Below are positions 47,024-56,562 of a stretch of 64,000 nucleotides of DNA, in pieces (within the stretch, counting starts at the first letter, position 1; each line of letters starts with the position of its first letter). The translations under genes were made by a program, and so were the position numbers. Origin of the DNA: Bombiscardovia coagulans (GTDB lineage Bacteria; Actinomycetota; Actinomycetes; Actinomycetales; Bifidobacteriaceae); contig NZ_MWWS01000009.1 of assembly GCF_002259585.1 (NCBI RefSeq), positions 105,398-169,397 on the forward strand. The letters run 5' to 3'. The notes below the pieces were generated by a model that saw nothing but the letters and a program-made list of their open reading frames with translations, did not search any database and had not been told where the DNA came from.

Positions 47024-48049
47024 CTATTTCCTGACCCAAATAGTGCCTACCAATGCACGGTGATCTGAGCCGGGAATGCTAACTGTCTTGAGCTGACCGG
47101 CTTCAATTCCTTGGTCTACAACAATGTGGTCAATGTCAGTAAAGGGAGGAATCCAAGGCTTATCGGCTGGCCAGGTCATAGTAAAACCGTGCCCCAAAGA
47201 TACGGTAGCATCCTGGAAGCGCTGGCCCAAAAAGTCTCTGAAGGGCGCATGATCATAGGTCGCATTGAAATCACCCATAAAAACATAGCTGGTATGAACG
47301 TGGGATTTCATAGCAGATAATTCATCCAAACTCCGCTTCCACTGCCCCCACTGCCCCGGAGATGGTGAAGTCGTATGCACAGAAACAAAACGCACCTGTC
47401 GGCCTTCCCCGAAATTGACTGTACCAGCGGGCATCTGTGAAGCCGATGAATTAACGTCATCTCTGGCTGGAGACCCAAGCGGGGTCAGAGACCACAAGCC
47501 ATTACCTGATTTGCCATCCGCCGAAGCAACTTTAGAATATGGCAAGTACTTTGTGATACCAGCCTCGTTAAGGCGTTCTACAAAGCTGTCCGTTGTCTCC
47601 TGCAAGGCGAGGACCTCTACCCTGTTGTCTCTCACAGCGTCAACGATAGCTTGGGCTTGCGCACGCCCCTTATACACATTAGCTGTCATTACACGCGCCG
47701 TAGCATCATCTTTATGCGGCAATTCTAGGCTGGTAACTTGTTGAACTCGCTTGGGTAGCTGGTGGTCAAAGGTAAAGAAAGGAACTTGCCAGGAGACACC
47801 GGCACAAAGACAGACCAAGGAAAGCAGGGCCGTCATCCATCGCTTTGAAATGAGTGCAAGCATTAAAGCAATCAAGGCTATGAGCACATACCACGGTGCT
47901 AGAGATACAATTTCCGGAAGAAACGGCAAATCTGAGAACTGGCTTGGGACATAGTGGGCAAGGGTACCAAGCAAGGCAAGCAGCCCCAACACTCGTGCCA
48001 CAATCGTTAGCAGGAACCTCATACCAGGTATCCGACCAATCGCCGCCAT
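47024..48049 (-). CDS. Membrane-anchored endonuclease/exonuclease/phosphatase family protein
   Basis: Three N-terminal hydrophobic segments (about residues 8-100) precede an extracytoplasmic EEP domain with RVMTANVYKGRAQAQAIV, VLALQETTDSFVERL, FMGDFNATYDHAPF and PGSDHRALVGTIW, covering the metal-binding Asn, Glu, Asp/Asn and His residues of the fold. The 341-residue layout is that of actinobacterial surface EEP proteins, which may cleave nucleic acids, phospholipids or inositol phosphates. Substrate unknown. It is convergent with xseB with no intergenic base. Confidence 0.88.
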   Translation of the reverse strand: MAAIGRIPGMRFLLTIVARVLGLLALLGTLAHYVPSQFSDLPFLPEIVSLAPWYVLIALIALMLALISKRWMTALLSLVCLCAGVSWQVPFFTFDHQLPKRVQQVTSLELPHKDDATARVMTANVYKGRAQAQAIVDAVRDNRVEVLALQETTDSFVERLNEAGITKYLPYSKVASADGKSGNGLWSLTPLGSPARDDVNSSASQMPAGTVNFGEGRQVRFVSVHTTSPSPGQWGQWKRSLDELSAMKSHVHTSYVFMGDFNATYDHAPFRDFLGQRFQDATVSLGHGFTMTWPADKPWIPPFTDIDHIVVDQGIEAGQLKTVSIPGSDHRALVGTIWVRK

Positions 48050-48354
48050 ACGTTTTGTTCCTATCTACTTATCTACTACTTCTGCAACCACTGCGAACAA
48101 GTTTCAAGACCACATACTCCTGCTCGTGTGATGTCAGTTCTCAGTTTGTCTCCACTAATCTTGAGAGTTTCCACCATAACCCATCACCTCCACAACGGTT
48201 CTTTATGAGGCATTGTAAAAGACCCTTATAAGGAGGAATTATTAGGATTGACAGCCGTAACTCACACATTAACGATAGTCAATTCAATTTCTAGCAACCA
48301 TCTCAGGATATTCAGCACGCCTTGCAAACTTGCGTGCTAAAGTAGATATTCGTT
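48050..48354. other. Intergenic region before tRNA-Arg
   Basis: 305 bases without a supported gene. It should contain promoters for the minus-strand EEP gene and for tRNA-Arg. I see no strong repeat or RNA motif apart from purine-rich AAGGAGGAATTATTAGG near 48230-48245, which resembles a ribosome site but leads into no ORF. Confidence 0.35.
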
Positions 48355-48427
48355 GCCCCGGTAGCTCAGGGGATAGAGCACTTCTCTCCTAAAGAAGGTG
48401 TCGTGCGTTCGAATCGCATCCGGGGCA
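48355..48427 (+). tRNA. tRNA-Arg (anticodon CCU)
   Basis: A 73-nt cloverleaf: acceptor GCCCCGG with CCGGGGC, D-arm AGCTCAGGGGATAGAGC, anticodon stem CTTCT/AGAAG around CTCCTAA with anticodon CCT, and T-arm CGTTCGAATCGC. Discriminator A; CCA is not encoded. Reads AGG codons. Confidence 0.97.
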
Positions 48428-48611
48428 CTCTTGTAATTCAGGCATAACAAAATACCTGGGGTTTCCAATATCACTCTCCTTTACTCCTGCATGAGTATGC
48501 CGCAGATACCCAAACAATCTTTGCCCTCGACCCGACTACCTGAATTCGCGTATCCACAATCCGCTCTCAATCACAAGTGCTACATACCTTGAGCATGCCA
48601 CGGAACGACGT

Positions 48612-49658
48612 TCACCTTGCAGCTTTTGGCACATACCGGGCTGTAGATCCTCGCAGCATGAGAATTGGTTCAATCATAGTATGGCGCTCTTCAAGTATTT
48701 CACCCCTCATCAAAGCGAGTGTCTTATGAGCTGCGGTCCGTGACATGTCTTCAGGGTTTTGGTGAATAGTGGTCAGATCTGCGGCCGCAGCAATATTGGC
48801 ATCATCAAAACCGATAATGGAGAGATCCTCCGGTATGCGTATCCCGTAATGCCTTAATGAGGCCATCAAAGGTACTGCAAAATCATCAGTTTCCACACAA
48901 ATGGCAGTGGGCATAGGAGCAAGAGATAGTACTTGTGCAGCTGCTGCGTTGACTGCTTCATCATATGTTCGATAGTCAGCAATCTTACCTGTATCAAATC
49001 GGAAAATCTGCTGATCCCCATAACCAGCCAACCGCGCCTCTTGCACGAAAGCTGTGCCACGTAATTGTGAACTGAACTTGAACTCACCAGGCGCGGGCTG
49101 CCCAACAAAAGCAATGCGCCGATGCCCGAATCGCTGTAGTAAGGATACAGCCTCATGCATACCCTTACGGTCGTTCAGCAACACAGAAGCATCGAACCCA
49201 TCAATAGTTCTCGAGTCGAGCCCTACCGTGGGAATCGTCAACCTTTCTAAGACTTTTGTCTGTCCGGGTTCCAAATTGATAGAAGTCACAATGACGGCAT
49301 CCACATTATTATCGGCAGGAAGACGATCAAAGAAGGACTGAAGTTGCCCATATGTGCTGACAGTGTTGGGAATAATATCATATTGCTCTCTGAATAGAAC
49401 TTCATATACACCTTGCAAGACAGAAGAATCAAACCAGGTATTTAGCTTGTCAGCAAATAGGACAGAAACGCGCATAGTTTTACCCGATGCGAGGGAAGAA
49501 GCATTCCGAGAGATAGAAAAGTGCAAACGCTCCGCAGCTAGACGAACCCGCTCTCTCGTTCCCTCGTCAACTTTATCCAATCCCCGAAGAGCGCGAGAAA
49601 CTGTGGAATCCGAAACCCCAGCCTCTTGAGCCACTTCGTGCAGGGTCACTCTCACCAT
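48612..49658 (-). CDS. LacI-family regulator of the alpha-glucosidase unit
   Basis: A 348-residue repressor: helix-turn-helix VTLHEVAQEAGVSDSTVSRAL, hinge SISRNASSLASGKT, and an effector domain from MRVSVLFADKLNTWF. Two consecutive ATGs (49661, 49658) follow AAAGGA; the second has better spacing. It is divergent from a GH13 alpha-glucosidase and an MFS permease, so it probably binds the AATGCAAGCGCT elements at 49824 and 49944. Effector unknown; an alpha-glucoside is likely. Confidence 0.9.
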   Translation of the reverse strand: MVRVTLHEVAQEAGVSDSTVSRALRGLDKVDEGTRERVRLAAERLHFSISRNASSLASGKTMRVSVLFADKLNTWFDSSVLQGVYEVLFREQYDIIPNTVSTYGQLQSFFDRLPADNNVDAVIVTSINLEPGQTKVLERLTIPTVGLDSRTIDGFDASVLLNDRKGMHEAVSLLQRFGHRRIAFVGQPAPGEFKFSSQLRGTAFVQEARLAGYGDQQIFRFDTGKIADYRTYDEAVNAAAAQVLSLAPMPTAICVETDDFAVPLMASLRHYGIRIPEDLSIIGFDDANIAAAADLTTIHQNPEDMSRTAAHKTLALMRGEILEERHTMIEPILMLRGSTARYVPKAAR

Positions 49659-49812
49659 CATCTCGTCCTTTTCACTGTTCTCTCTGTCACGACAAGAGCA
49701 AGTAATCACTGTTTATGCTACCAGTCAAGCACCCTTGAGCTGCAAGCTGGCTGCTGTGGTTTGTTGTACTTTCACAAGAGCGACGGATATGTTACCCATC
49801 ACACTGAGTGAC

Positions 49813-49840
49813 TTGACAGACAGAATGCAAGCGCTATTAT
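49813..49840 (+). promoter_or_regulatory. GH13 promoter with LacI-type operator in its spacer
   Basis: A -35 box TTGACA (49813-49818), a 16-bp spacer and a -10 box TATTAT (49835-49840) make a good sigma-70 promoter. The spacer contains AATGCAAGCGCT (49824-49835), which has the AGCGCT centre seen in many LacI-family operators. An identical 12-mer lies 120 bp downstream. Confidence 0.8.
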
Positions 49841-49916
49841 TTTGTATTACCAAGGAAAGATTGTCAATGACGACTTACCTTTTACCACAATAAACTGTCA
49901 ACGATAAGGAACACCG

Positions 49917-51695
49917 ATGCCCTCTATCAATCATTCTACACATAATGCAAGCGCTGTCACTCAAGCTGATCTCTGGTGGAAGCAAGCTGCGGTCTATCAA
50001 ATTTATCCACGCTCATTTGCTGACTCCACTGGCACTGGTTTAGGCGATATAGCCGGCGTTACCAGCCGCATGGATTATTTAGCACAACTAGGTATCGATG
50101 CTATATGGCTCTCCCCCTTCTATCCCTCAGAACTAGCCGACGGAGGATACGATGTTCAGGATTATCGCAACGTGGACCCCAAGCTAGGCACTATGGCCGA
50201 TTTTGACGCCATGGTGGAGGCTGCCCATGCTAAGGGCATCAAAGTGATTGTCGACATTGTCCCCAACCATTCCTCTCACTTGCACCCATGGTTTCAAGAA
50301 GCACTTAACTCCGAGCCAGGTTCCGCTGCACGTAATCGATACATTTTCAGAGACGGAAAGGGTGAGCATGGCGAACTACCACCCACCAAGTGGTCTGCCA
50401 ACTTCGGCGGTCCTGCATGGACCCGCGTCCCTGACGGACAGTGGTATCTACATCTCTTTACCAAAGAACAACCTGACTTCAACTGGGACAACCCCGAAGT
50501 AAGGGACGATTTCCTTAAGACCCTCACCTTCTGGTGCGACCACGGAACCGATGGTTTTCGAATCGACGTAGCCGAAGGTTTAGCCAAGGACCTAGACCGA
50601 GACGACCTGGATGACTATGACATGGACGTCATGCATGTGACTGTTGATGACGGCACCCACCCTGTTTATGACCGCGACGAAGTCCATGAAATTTTCAAGG
50701 AATGGCGCAGCAAAGTCTTTGACCGCTACGAACCTGCGCGCTTTGCCGTTGGTGAAGCCTGGGTTCCAGTTTCTCGTCAGCATTTATATGCCAGTCCAGA
50801 TGAATTAGGACAAGTTTTTAACTTCGAGTTTGCTGAATGCAACTGGGTACGCGATGAACTTCACCAGGCCATCCAAGACGGCATTGATCTAGCAGCACGA
50901 ACCAATGGTTCAACGTCAACATGGGTTATGAGCAACCATGATGTGCCTCGACATGCCAGTAGGTATGCCCTGCCTCAGGTATCTACCGACAATGGCCTCT
51001 ACCATGCAATAGCCAATGATTGGCTCTTAAGAAACGGGCGCACATACCACGAAGACCGCCAGCTGGGAACCATACGTAGCAAGGCTGCCATTATGTTAGA
51101 AATGGCACTCCCCGGTTCGGCTTACGTTTACCAAGGGGAAGAACTGGGATTGTTTGAAGTAGCAGATATTCCTTGGGATCAGCTAGAAGATCCATGGGCA
51201 TTCGGGACTTCCCAGAATCTATCCAAGAAGGGGCGGGACGGTAGTAGGGTACCACTGCCATGGACTTCGACCCCAGACCATTCCTTCGGCTTCTCACCGT
51301 CAACGCAAGCCAATGGGCAACCTAGTGCGCCAGCCCACCTCCCCCAACCGAGCTGGTTTGCTGACTACTCTGTTGCAGCTGAAAACGGAAAACCAGGATC
51401 AATGCTTGAACATTACCGAACTGTCTTGGCTCTACGCCATCGTTACCAGACCAACGACACAAGTTTGCGGTGGCTGGAGGACTACGACCATAGTTCGAGC
51501 CAACCAGATGGCGCTAATGGCCAACATGGTGGTGTCATCGCCTATGCAAGAGCCAATGGTTGGGCTAACATCACAAACTTCGGTAGTGAGCCAGTGGGGC
51601 TGCCTGAAGGCGAAATTCTCCTGACATCACAACCTTTGGATGAGCAAGGCCACCTACCACAAGACACCTCTGCCTGGATCTTGCTAGCCCAATGA
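49917..51695 (+). CDS. GH13 alpha-glucosidase
   Basis: Intracellular retaining alpha-glucosidase (oligo-1,6- or alpha-1,4-glucosidase type) of 592 residues. GH13 regions: I in DIVPNHSSHLHPWF, II with the nucleophile Asp in DGFRIDVAEG, III with the acid/base Glu in FAVGEAWVP, IV with the stabilising Asp in VMSNHDVPRH. The N-terminus WWKQAAVYQIYPRSFADS is typical. No signal peptide. AAGGA lies before the ATG. Codons 10-13 contain an exact copy of the promoter operator. Followed by an MFS permease, it completes uptake and cleavage of an alpha-glucoside. Confidence 0.94.
   Translation: MPSINHSTHNASAVTQADLWWKQAAVYQIYPRSFADSTGTGLGDIAGVTSRMDYLAQLGIDAIWLSPFYPSELADGGYDVQDYRNVDPKLGTMADFDAMVEAAHAKGIKVIVDIVPNHSSHLHPWFQEALNSEPGSAARNRYIFRDGKGEHGELPPTKWSANFGGPAWTRVPDGQWYLHLFTKEQPDFNWDNPEVRDDFLKTLTFWCDHGTDGFRIDVAEGLAKDLDRDDLDDYDMDVMHVTVDDGTHPVYDRDEVHEIFKEWRSKVFDRYEPARFAVGEAWVPVSRQHLYASPDELGQVFNFEFAECNWVRDELHQAIQDGIDLAARTNGSTSTWVMSNHDVPRHASRYALPQVSTDNGLYHAIANDWLLRNGRTYHEDRQLGTIRSKAAIMLEMALPGSAYVYQGEELGLFEVADIPWDQLEDPWAFGTSQNLSKKGRDGSRVPLPWTSTPDHSFGFSPSTQANGQPSAPAHLPQPSWFADYSVAAENGKPGSMLEHYRTVLALRHRYQTNDTSLRWLEDYDHSSSQPDGANGQHGGVIAYARANGWANITNFGSEPVGLPEGEILLTSQPLDEQGHLPQDTSAWILLAQ
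49944..49955 (+). promoter_or_regulatory. Second operator-like 12-mer inside the GH13 coding start
   Basis: AATGCAAGCGCT here is identical to 49824-49835 and exactly 120 bp away (start to start). It encodes residues 10-13 of the enzyme (Asn-Ala-Ser-Ala). Placement suits DNA looping by a tetrameric or paired LacI-family repressor. Confidence 0.65.
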
Positions 51696-51751
51696 CGAAT
51701 ACGACAGTACATCTTTCTTTCATCACAACTGTTTGCAACAAGGAATAATTC

Positions 51752-53032
51752 ATGACAAACGACAACTCTTCTCAAGGGCAAGGTGCTTCTGAACAAGGAG
51801 CTGCTGGTCACTCACGAATAACTACAGCCCGCTACATTATCGGCCTTTTTGTATATAACACTCTGTTGTACGTAGGCTTTACCATGGTCGCGAGTGTACT
51901 CATGCCGCAAAGGCTCAAAGATATTGGCATTGCTGACCCAAGTACCTTGTTAGGCCAAATTAATGGTGTAGGTGCTGTCCTATCGATGTTTATCAACGTC
52001 TTCATCGGTGCAATGTCAGACAGAACTCGTTCACGATTCGGTAAACGTACCCCTTGGATAGTCAGCGGTGCCCTTCTCTGCGGCATCTGCTTTTATATGA
52101 CAGGTTTACCCACCATAGGAATCGGTGTCGGTGTAGCATATTGCGTGTCGTTGATTGGCCTCAACATGATGATCGCTCCAATTACCGCTATTCTCTCCGA
52201 TCGTGTGCCAGAAAAAGACAGAGCTACTGCTTCAGCCGCATTCGGTGGTGGTGCTGTTATTGGACAAGGCCTTGGAAACTTGTTGGCCTCAATGTTTATT
52301 GCTTCAACAAACGTTGGCTTCCTAGTCTCTGGAATCGCACTTCTACTGGCCGGCTGGCTATCCATGGCTATCATTCCTCGCGAGTTACCCAACAAGGAGG
52401 AGCCCCGCAAAAACGAACCTATCGGACAAGTCATTATTCACGCTTTCACACCTCCCATCAAGGGCGCTTCAGATTTCTGGAAGGCATTCTTGTGCAGAAC
52501 CGGCCTTCTAGTGGCCTATCAGATGATTACCTCATACCAGCTTTACATCCTGGAAGACCACATAGGTCAAGATAAAACCACAGCTGGGGCAACTATAGCT
52601 ACCATGTCAATTATTACTATGGTGGTCTCCCTTATTGCGACAGCACTATCGGGACCTATATCTGACCTCATCAAAAGGCGCAAACCACCTATTGTTTTTG
52701 CTTGCACTCTCTATGCCATCGGTATAGCCATGCCCTGGATTCTCAAATCACCACTTGGGATGGTATTGTTCGCCGGTATTGCAGGTTTTGGGTATGGGAT
52801 GTATTCAGCAGTAGACCAAGCTTTGAATGTTGATGTACTCCCCAACAGAGAAACCGCAGGAAAAGACCTTGGATTTATCAATATAGCCACCTGTGCAGGC
52901 CAAGCTATCGGTTCAGTCTGTACTTCCACGATTGTAGCCATGACGGGCGGATACAATCTCGTTTTCCCAGTAGCCATAGTCATGACAATTCTCTCCGCGA
53001 TTTGCGTCTTACTGATCAAACGGGTCAACTAA
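51752..53032 (+). CDS. MFS permease, GPH/SLC45-like sugar transporter
   Basis: A 426-residue protein with 12 predicted membrane segments. The loop GAMSDRTRSRFGKRTPWIVSGAL resembles the signature of glycoside:cation and sucrose-type (SLC45) transporters. A 20-residue hydrophilic N-terminus precedes the first helix. The ATG follows AAGGAAT. Located 56 bases after the GH13 gene and followed by a terminator, it probably brings in the alpha-glucoside that GH13 cleaves. Confidence 0.85.
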   Translation: MTNDNSSQGQGASEQGAAGHSRITTARYIIGLFVYNTLLYVGFTMVASVLMPQRLKDIGIADPSTLLGQINGVGAVLSMFINVFIGAMSDRTRSRFGKRTPWIVSGALLCGICFYMTGLPTIGIGVGVAYCVSLIGLNMMIAPITAILSDRVPEKDRATASAAFGGGAVIGQGLGNLLASMFIASTNVGFLVSGIALLLAGWLSMAIIPRELPNKEEPRKNEPIGQVIIHAFTPPIKGASDFWKAFLCRTGLLVAYQMITSYQLYILEDHIGQDKTTAGATIATMSIITMVVSLIATALSGPISDLIKRRKPPIVFACTLYAIGIAMPWILKSPLGMVLFAGIAGFGYGMYSAVDQALNVDVLPNRETAGKDLGFINIATCAGQAIGSVCTSTIVAMTGGYNLVFPVAIVMTILSAICVLLIKRVN

Positions 53033-53039
53033 AGGACCG

Positions 53040-53071
53040 GGGGCTTGGTACTTATTGCAAGACCAAGCCCC
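53040..53071 (+). terminator. Intrinsic terminator of the alpha-glucoside unit
   Basis: GGGGCTTGGT (53040-53049) pairs perfectly with ACCAAGCCCC (53062-53071) across a 12-nt loop, followed by a T-rich stretch. It starts eight bases after the permease stop. Confidence 0.82.
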
Positions 53072-53118
53072 ACCCTTCTTTATACTTCTCGCCTCTGCCC
53101 ACTAAAGTCAGCATTCTG

Positions 53119-54144
53119 TTACAACAAACTATACGAAAATGCTTGTATTTCTTGAAGAGTCTGCTGACTTTCCTCCAACCAGGTCATAGCCACTGGGTAA
53201 ACATGACCAAGCACCTGAGTCTTACCAACATGCACATCATGCAGTTCAAATTCACACCCCTGCTTGTCCAACGCAAGAGCCAGATTCAGTGTCTCAGCTT
53301 GGAGGAAATCATCACTACTGGTGTTCAAGAAGATAGGAGGCAACTGAGCTTCTGCTGTGATATAGCTCAGATTAGCTAGCTGCTCTCCCCCGTTTTCCTT
53401 AAATGTGCGGAAAAAGTTCGGTGCAAGAAGCTTGAGCCCATCAGTTTCAAGACCTTCTGGAGTGAAAGATCCTGGTCGCATGGATACATAGGGATTCAGG
53501 TTAAATAAGCCAGACACAAAAGCGGCACCCATAGGATGTAATTGAGACTGAGCTATATCCAAGGTGTGAGCAAACTGTTCTGAGCCCTCAATGGCTAAGG
53601 CATACAATCCCAAGGTAGCTCCAGCGGAATCACCAGTAATGAACACCCGATCTTGACTCACCGGGTACTGGTTCAAGTGAGTTTTGATCCACGCCAATGC
53701 AAGTTCAACTTCCCGTAACTGCTCCATGAACCCTGCTTGAGGCATAAGCGTATAATTTATCGAAAATACCGCAAAACCAGTCTTCGCTAAGTGTGTGCAG
53801 AAGTTTCGGTTGAGTTCTTTATGTCCATACATGAACCCACCACCGTGGATGTCGATGTAAACTGGCAGTGACTTTCCGTTTCTTAACACTGCATCATGAG
53901 GCAGATAAAGGTCTAGTTTGTGCGACCGTAGACCGTCCTCCTGATAAGCAAGATCATTCAGGCAATCTACTCCGTCAGGAATAGACCAGTATTTGCTACG
54001 AGAACGATCATTTTTACAGAACATGAGGCGGGATTCAAGAATAATATGAGCCGTATCAGGGTCACATGCAGTCAAATCACCATCGACTTCAGTCCACTGC
54101 GAATAGACTTTACGCTCTTCATCACTCACCATGACGTCCCTCAT
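53119..54144 (-). CDS. Alpha/beta hydrolase, hormone-sensitive-lipase-like esterase
   Basis: Esterase family IV type. The oxyanion motif is VYIDIHGGGFMYGHKE (HGGG), the nucleophile elbow ITGDSAGATLGLYAL (GDSAG), candidate Asp in NTSSDDFLQAE and candidate His in VLGHVYPVAM. At 341 residues it is normal length, cytoplasmic. Its ATG overlaps the stop of the upstream sugar porter by one base (TAATG). It may deacetylate or de-esterify the substrate brought in by that porter, such as an acylated sugar; this is inference. Confidence 0.88.
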   Translation of the reverse strand: MRDVMVSDEERKVYSQWTEVDGDLTACDPDTAHIILESRLMFCKNDRSRSKYWSIPDGVDCLNDLAYQEDGLRSHKLDLYLPHDAVLRNGKSLPVYIDIHGGGFMYGHKELNRNFCTHLAKTGFAVFSINYTLMPQAGFMEQLREVELALAWIKTHLNQYPVSQDRVFITGDSAGATLGLYALAIEGSEQFAHTLDIAQSQLHPMGAAFVSGLFNLNPYVSMRPGSFTPEGLETDGLKLLAPNFFRTFKENGGEQLANLSYITAEAQLPPIFLNTSSDDFLQAETLNLALALDKQGCEFELHDVHVGKTQVLGHVYPVAMTWLEESQQTLQEIQAFSYSLL

Positions 54145-55595
54145 TATTCAGCCTTCATATCTTCTAGTTCTACACCGTTCGTCTCAGGTAATGCTTTGAG
54201 CACAAAAATATAACTTAAAGCCGCAAATATTGCATAGAGCATGTACACATTACCCGTGCCGATCCCATCACGAAGCCAGGGGAAGGAGGTGGACACTATG
54301 AAATTGCCAATCCAATTACAGGCAGTAGCTACTGCAACACCCATGGCTCGAATGTTGTTAGGGAAAATCTCACCAATAACAACCCACATGGCTGGACCCC
54401 AAGTTCCACAGAATATGAAGTAAAAGAGGTAGACAGCAATCAGGGTAATTGGTACCCAAATGCCTGTTAAACTTACTCCTGTGCTGGTGGCTATAGAATG
54501 ATGGAAACCGATTGATGCAACAAACAAAAAAATTGCCATACCACCAGAACCAAAAGCCAACAGTTTCTTACGTCCAATACGATCAATCAAGAGCATTGAA
54601 ATAATCATAGGAACAAATGCCACGACCGAACGTATGACAGAAATATCCAATGCCTGCTGTTCCGAAAAACCCAACGAACGCCAGAGGCTGGAATCGTAAT
54701 ATAGAATAATATTGACCCCATTGAACTGTTGGAATACAGCAACAGCAATTGCAACCCATACAACTTTTTTGAGTCCGAAAGTCTTACCTTTTAAGTCACC
54801 AAGACGTGGTGTTGTCTCTGCGCCAACAGACTGGCGTATTTGTTGAATCTTGGCTTGAGGATTTTCAACACCATTCAAACTTGTTAGTAGGTTGGCAGCT
54901 TCTTCATCACGCCCCTTCATCACCAGATAGCGCGGGGACTCTGGTAGGTTACGACAAACCACTAACATGATGACAGCGGGAATCAACATCATCAAGAGCA
55001 TCCACCGCCAAGTTGGTAGCCCTAACCAGAAAATGGTATCAGCACTTCCTGAGCTTTTTGCGAGTAAGTTGTTAACAAGAACCGAAGCTAACATTCCTAT
55101 GCCTACTGCAAACTGTTGGAAACTGGTCAAGAAACCACGCATTGTAGTCGGCGAAACCTCAGCTATATAAGCAGGCCCAACTACAGACGCAAATCCCACT
55201 CCTACCCCACCGATAATACGAGCAATAAGGAAAGTCCATATTTCTGGAGCATACCCAGAGCCTATAGAGCTGAAAATAAACAATAAAGCAGCAACAAGCA
55301 TGATCTTAACCCGACCAAACTTATCTGCTAGTCTTCCTGCGAACCAAGCACCTAATACACAGCCCAACAAGGCTGCTGAAACGGAAATACCACTCATAAA
55401 GTTGTTTAAGCCATAACCGGATTTAGTTCCTGCTATGGAATCGACTGCTCCGTTAATAACTGAAGTATCATAGCCAAACAAGAGTCCTCCAGTAGCTCCT
55501 GCCAGACAAACCATGATAATACGACGTCGAACGGTAGGATTGATAACTTCGACCACGTCATTGCGCGATGAAGGTTTTTCTATATTATGTGACAT
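54144..55595 (-). CDS. Sugar porter family MFS transporter
   Basis: A 483-residue sugar:proton symporter (SP family, XylE/AraE/GalP-like). Signatures: LLFGYDTSVINGAVDSI in helix 1, GRLADKFGRVKIM in loop 2-3, PESPRYLVMKGR after helix 6, QQFNGVNIILYY in helix 7, and ALPETNGVELEDM at the end. I chose ATG 55595 because AAAGGAG precedes it. Operon with the esterase and divergent from an AraC-type regulator. Likely imports a monosaccharide or a small glycoside. Confidence 0.92.
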   Translation of the reverse strand: MSHNIEKPSSRNDVVEVINPTVRRRIIMVCLAGATGGLLFGYDTSVINGAVDSIAGTKSGYGLNNFMSGISVSAALLGCVLGAWFAGRLADKFGRVKIMLVAALLFIFSSIGSGYAPEIWTFLIARIIGGVGVGFASVVGPAYIAEVSPTTMRGFLTSFQQFAVGIGMLASVLVNNLLAKSSGSADTIFWLGLPTWRWMLLMMLIPAVIMLVVCRNLPESPRYLVMKGRDEEAANLLTSLNGVENPQAKIQQIRQSVGAETTPRLGDLKGKTFGLKKVVWVAIAVAVFQQFNGVNIILYYDSSLWRSLGFSEQQALDISVIRSVVAFVPMIISMLLIDRIGRKKLLAFGSGGMAIFLFVASIGFHHSIATSTGVSLTGIWVPITLIAVYLFYFIFCGTWGPAMWVVIGEIFPNNIRAMGVAVATACNWIGNFIVSTSFPWLRDGIGTGNVYMLYAIFAALSYIFVLKALPETNGVELEDMKAE

Positions 55596-55728
55596 GGTTA
55601 CTCCTTTGTTGTCATGACACATCGTATTTTTAATTTATCTGTTTTCTTACTACCAAAATATGTAATTGGTGATATGACTTGATGAAAATTGTGATTTATC
55701 ATGAATATGGAAAGCCAATGGAGGCATC

Positions 55729-56562
55729 ATGGGAACAGAAAGACAGCTATTGCGCGCTTACAATACCCTTATCAACCCTGATTATCTAGAAGAAGATGTG
55801 TATCCTGAGGGTTATCCTGCCTTAGTTATCATCCATACCAGCAATAGCGAGGTAGCCCATGCCCACTGGCATCACGGCATGGAAATTGTACATGTTATTC
55901 ACGGTGGAGGCTTATTTACCGTTGATGGGCACCATCATCTCCTGCTAGATGGCGACAGTTTGCTCGTTAGCCCCTACCAACTCCATCAGGCCACTACATT
56001 GGATTCCGGACACGGACCAGTCCGTATTGTATCCGTCACCTTCAATAATGAAATGGTTAGTAAGATCTACCCCTTCGCTGATCGCGCACTTTTTTCCTTA
56101 GAATCTCTAAAGGCTGACACCCAGGTTAAGGTTCGCTTAAATGAACTCATGAAAGACGTTAACAACCTCTATGAACAGCAAGACACTGCTTCAGGTTTTT
56201 TGTTAAATGCTGCTCTCTATCAGTTGCTACACCTGGCTTATACAAGGCTAACTGTCGGCGTACGTAAACCTGAATCAGTGCGGAGCGGAAACAATGTAGT
56301 CATGGAAATCTTGGGATATCTGGAAACCTATCACGGAGAAAATCTTAAAGAAAGCGAAGTGGCAGCAGATTTTGGCTACAGCAGAGAACACTTTAGTAGA
56401 CTCTTCAAGAAAGCAACTGGCTGGACCTTTAAAGCTTATTTGACTCACCTACGACTAGAAGATGCACAAGACAGACTACTGAGAACTCAAGAAAGCCTCA
56501 GCCAAATAGCAAGATATACAGGTTTTCCAAACACAAGTAGTTTTATAGCAGCTTTCAAGTAG
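55729..56562 (+). CDS. AraC-family regulator truncated by in-frame amber stop
   Basis: N-terminal cupin domain (HAHWHHGMEIVHVIHGGGLF, about residues 40-95) and C-terminal AraC helix-turn-helix pair (about 188-277): VMEILGYLETYHGENLKESEVAADFGYSREHFSRLFKKATGWTFKAY is intact, then SLSQIARYTGFPNTSSFIAAFK and a TAG stop. The expected end of the domain follows in the same frame after the stop (56563-56634). The last DNA-binding helix is therefore lost unless the stop is read through or is a sequence error. GGAGG-like site before ATG. Divergent from the sugar porter it probably controlled. Confidence 0.88.
   Translation: MGTERQLLRAYNTLINPDYLEEDVYPEGYPALVIIHTSNSEVAHAHWHHGMEIVHVIHGGGLFTVDGHHHLLLDGDSLLVSPYQLHQATTLDSGHGPVRIVSVTFNNEMVSKIYPFADRALFSLESLKADTQVKVRLNELMKDVNNLYEQQDTASGFLLNAALYQLLHLAYTRLTVGVRKPESVRSGNNVVMEILGYLETYHGENLKESEVAADFGYSREHFSRLFKKATGWTFKAYLTHLRLEDAQDRLLRTQESLSQIARYTGFPNTSSFIAAFK

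Noticed and set aside
52054..52575. 173-residue plus-strand ORF inside the MFS permease
   Set aside because: Out-of-frame reading of a clear transporter gene; Arg/Ser/Tyr-rich composition is typical of a shadow frame.
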